DNA from: Carnegiea gigantea
Taxonomy: Eukaryota > Streptophyta > Magnoliopsida > Caryophyllales > Cactaceae
NCBI GenBank assembly: GCA_029747015.1
Contig: JAKOGI010000109.1
Span: 124,001 to 188,000, forward strand
Direction of reading: 5' to 3'
DNA length: 64,000 nucleotides
The position numbers and the translations under genes are program-made. Below, one piece after another: positions 62,801-64,000 of this stretch (position 1 is its first letter; each line of letters opens with the position of its first letter). The notes beneath the pieces are model-generated. The model ran no database searches and was not told the origin of the DNA. It saw only the letters and a program-made list of their open reading frames with translations.

Positions 62801-64000
62801 GTAGATTACAAGGACTGGCAAATTCCCCTCGGCCGTCGATTTAGGTTCGCCTAAACATTTACTACTTGGTCTTTGGTTCTTGTATAACCTTGCAGACTGC
62901 TGCATCCTTCTCACAACATAATGGGAAGCAGCTCTTTTGTGGTTGGAAAGATTTCAATCAAACGGTTGAGACTCTTAGTTTATGGTGGTGAAACATCAAC
63001 CCTGAAGATCCTAAATTATCGGATTGGAGGAGTACGAGAATGCAATCTCTACCCAACTACAGAGGGTCTGCTTCCAAAATAATGTCTCTCGTTGGAGACG
63101 ACACTTTTCAGGGGAGGAGAACAGAACCGACCCTTGTCTAAGACCTTTGTTACGTTGATGCTTTGTTCCATGTCAAAGTAGCTCGCTTATTCCAACTTGT
63201 GCGGGCTTGGATATGATGCATACAAACTTCAAATTTGACCTGATTAGGTCGAATGGTCTTAAGACGAACAGTGTTAATCATTTTGACTTTTCTGTGTTCT
63301 AGACTTCTGGTTAATATTAGAACCGTGTGGTTTAATATTAAAACTGTGACCAATCTGCAGGTCATTGAAACTATGGATGGTTCTGAGGTTATACGGCCAG
63401 GAGGGCCTGCAATCATACATAAGGAATCATATAGCTTTGGCCAAACAGTTTGAAGAGCTTGTTATTCAAGATTCCAGATTTGAGGTAATCTTCTTTCGCT
63501 GAGATGATCTCAATCTCAATCAAATGCCTTGTTCTCTCTTCATTTTACATAAAGCACAATATATGCCAGGCATAACACTGCCTGTTGCTTCTTTCGTTGT
63601 GGAGTCATGGACTGTAAACATTTTCCAAAAGAAAACACGTAGTCTCTTTCGGTGTTGCGGACATATTTTCCTAGCATAATTCCTGACGGTGTCAAACTTA
63701 CAGGTGGTCACTCCCAGGAGGTTCTCATTAGTGTGCTTCCGCTTGTTGCCTCATTCTACAGACGAAAACCAAGCTGATAAGCTCAACCGTGCTCTCTTGG
63801 ATGCCGTCAACTTAACTGGAACCATATTCATTTCTCACACGGTAGGACCAAACACATCGTCATGCACCATTACGTTGCTGAAACTACGTATGTTTCACCA
63901 AAATAAGCCCCTGAATTTCACTCCATTCCATTTCACAGGTTCTGTCAGGTAAGTACGTGCTCCGTTTAGCCGTTGGAGCTCCATTGACAGAAGAGCGGCA
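56229..64000 (+). CDS. Tyrosine/aromatic-L-amino-acid decarboxylase (PLP, group II), 3'-partial
   Basis: Twelve exons: 56229-56342, 58357-58429, 58635-58865, 59461-59624, 60186-60326, 60832-60891, 61700-61864, 62461-62517, 62780-62844, 63361-63484, 63704-63841 and 63939-64000 (cut). About 464 of roughly 490 residues are present. The start is [18 protein letters not shown]. Codons upstream stay open (CGSGRDGQ) but have no ATG before a stop at 56169. Motifs: [47 protein letters not shown] (Asp270, PLP ring partner) and [11 protein letters not shown] (Lys302, the PLP Schiff-base lysine). The catalytic loop [20 protein letters not shown] carries Tyr345. Family members decarboxylate Tyr, Dopa, Trp or Phe; relatives with Phe at the loop position make aldehydes. 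Tyr345 therefore predicts amine formation. The syntenic Arabidopsis gene (At2g20340) is the aldehyde synthase AAS, from memory. Confidence 0.93.
56822..56857 (+). repeat. T14G22 homopolymer junction in decarboxylase intron 1
   Basis: Fourteen T then twenty-two G, the longest member of the class. A pure G19 run follows at 57273-57291 in the same intron. Confidence 0.9.
59921..60058 (+). mobile_element. tRNA-derived SINE head and body in decarboxylase intron 4
   Basis: GAGTTGGTGGACTAGTGGGA (A box), 30 bases, then GTAGGTTCAAATTCCAG (B box) in tRNA spacing, followed by GGTGGGAGCTATGCCCCCC, CCCGCCAGTTCGG and then T7G10. A 3' TTG-type tail is not seen. Confidence 0.6.
61850..62040 (+). repeat. Triplicated exon-7 end / 5' splice site
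   Basis: The true junction CTCTTTGGATTAAG|GTAATCTATTATGCTATCAAAT (61851-61886) is echoed by TTCTTTGGGTTAAGGTACTTACTATGCCAT at about 61933 and again, 50 bp later, at about 61984. The last two copies (61941-61990 and 61991-62040) form a perfect-period 50-bp tandem pair. Confidence 0.85.

Noticed and set aside
1..64000. tRNA, rRNA, CRISPR or bacterial-type elements
   Set aside because: Only tRNA-derived SINE heads were seen; none forms a full cloverleaf by eye, and no spaced direct-repeat array exists.

Overview
The window is nuclear DNA of a eudicot plant. It is AT-rich and intron-rich, with GT-AG splice junctions, MITEs, tRNA-derived SINEs and decayed LINE ends, and every recognised gene is a plant family. 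The repeat style (a MITE with CTGAACTTATT-type units, and an Au-type SINE) would fit Caryophyllales such as the spinach/quinoa group; that is a guess from memory.

Layout. (1) 117-1518 (+): the last two exons of a TONSOKU/BRUSHY1-like gene, whose 5' part lies outside the window. (2) 1519-7453: AT-rich intergenic DNA with a MITE, microsatellites and repeat debris. (3) 7454-22203 (+): a complete CLASP gene, 21 coding exons and 1441 residues by my splice model, with a LINE 3' fragment in intron 11. (4) 23646-24248 (-): an intronless 200-residue ORF of unknown function with an internal repeat. (5) 27442-31293 (-): a three-exon RPM1-interacting protein 13 (RIN13)-like gene. (6) 31.3-37.3 kb: a nested MITE island. 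(7) 38426-49408 (+): a DENN (AEX-3)-domain gene, 18 coding exons and 817 residues, with an Au-type SINE in intron 15. (8) 50791-51282 (+): an intronless secreted S-protein homologue (plant self-incompatibility S1 family), bracketed by two same-orientation MITE copies. (9) 52.4-55.9 kb: SINE/LINE debris. (10) 56229-64000 (+): a tyrosine/aromatic-amino-acid decarboxylase with 12 exons visible, cut by the window end shortly before its expected stop.

CLASP, RIN13-like, DENN and aromatic decarboxylase occur in this order on Arabidopsis chromosome 2 (At2g20190, At2g20310, At2g20320, At2g20340, from memory). The window therefore looks like an ancestral eudicot gene block expanded by repeats. The genes do not form a pathway: they act in replication/chromatin (TSK), cortical microtubules (CLASP), immunity or SUMO-linked nuclear functions (RIN13-like, inferred), Rab/membrane traffic (DENN), secreted signalling (S-protein homologue) and aromatic amine or aldehyde metabolism (decarboxylase).

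I found no tRNA or rRNA genes, CRISPR arrays or clearly new multi-gene system. The least expected signals are about eighteen runs of C or G, most fused to an A or T run (T(n)G(n)/C(n)A(n)), the active-site Tyr of the decarboxylase, uORFs ahead of that gene, a triplicated exon end/5' splice site inside it, and a (TC)20 repeat sitting directly on the first CLASP 5' splice site.
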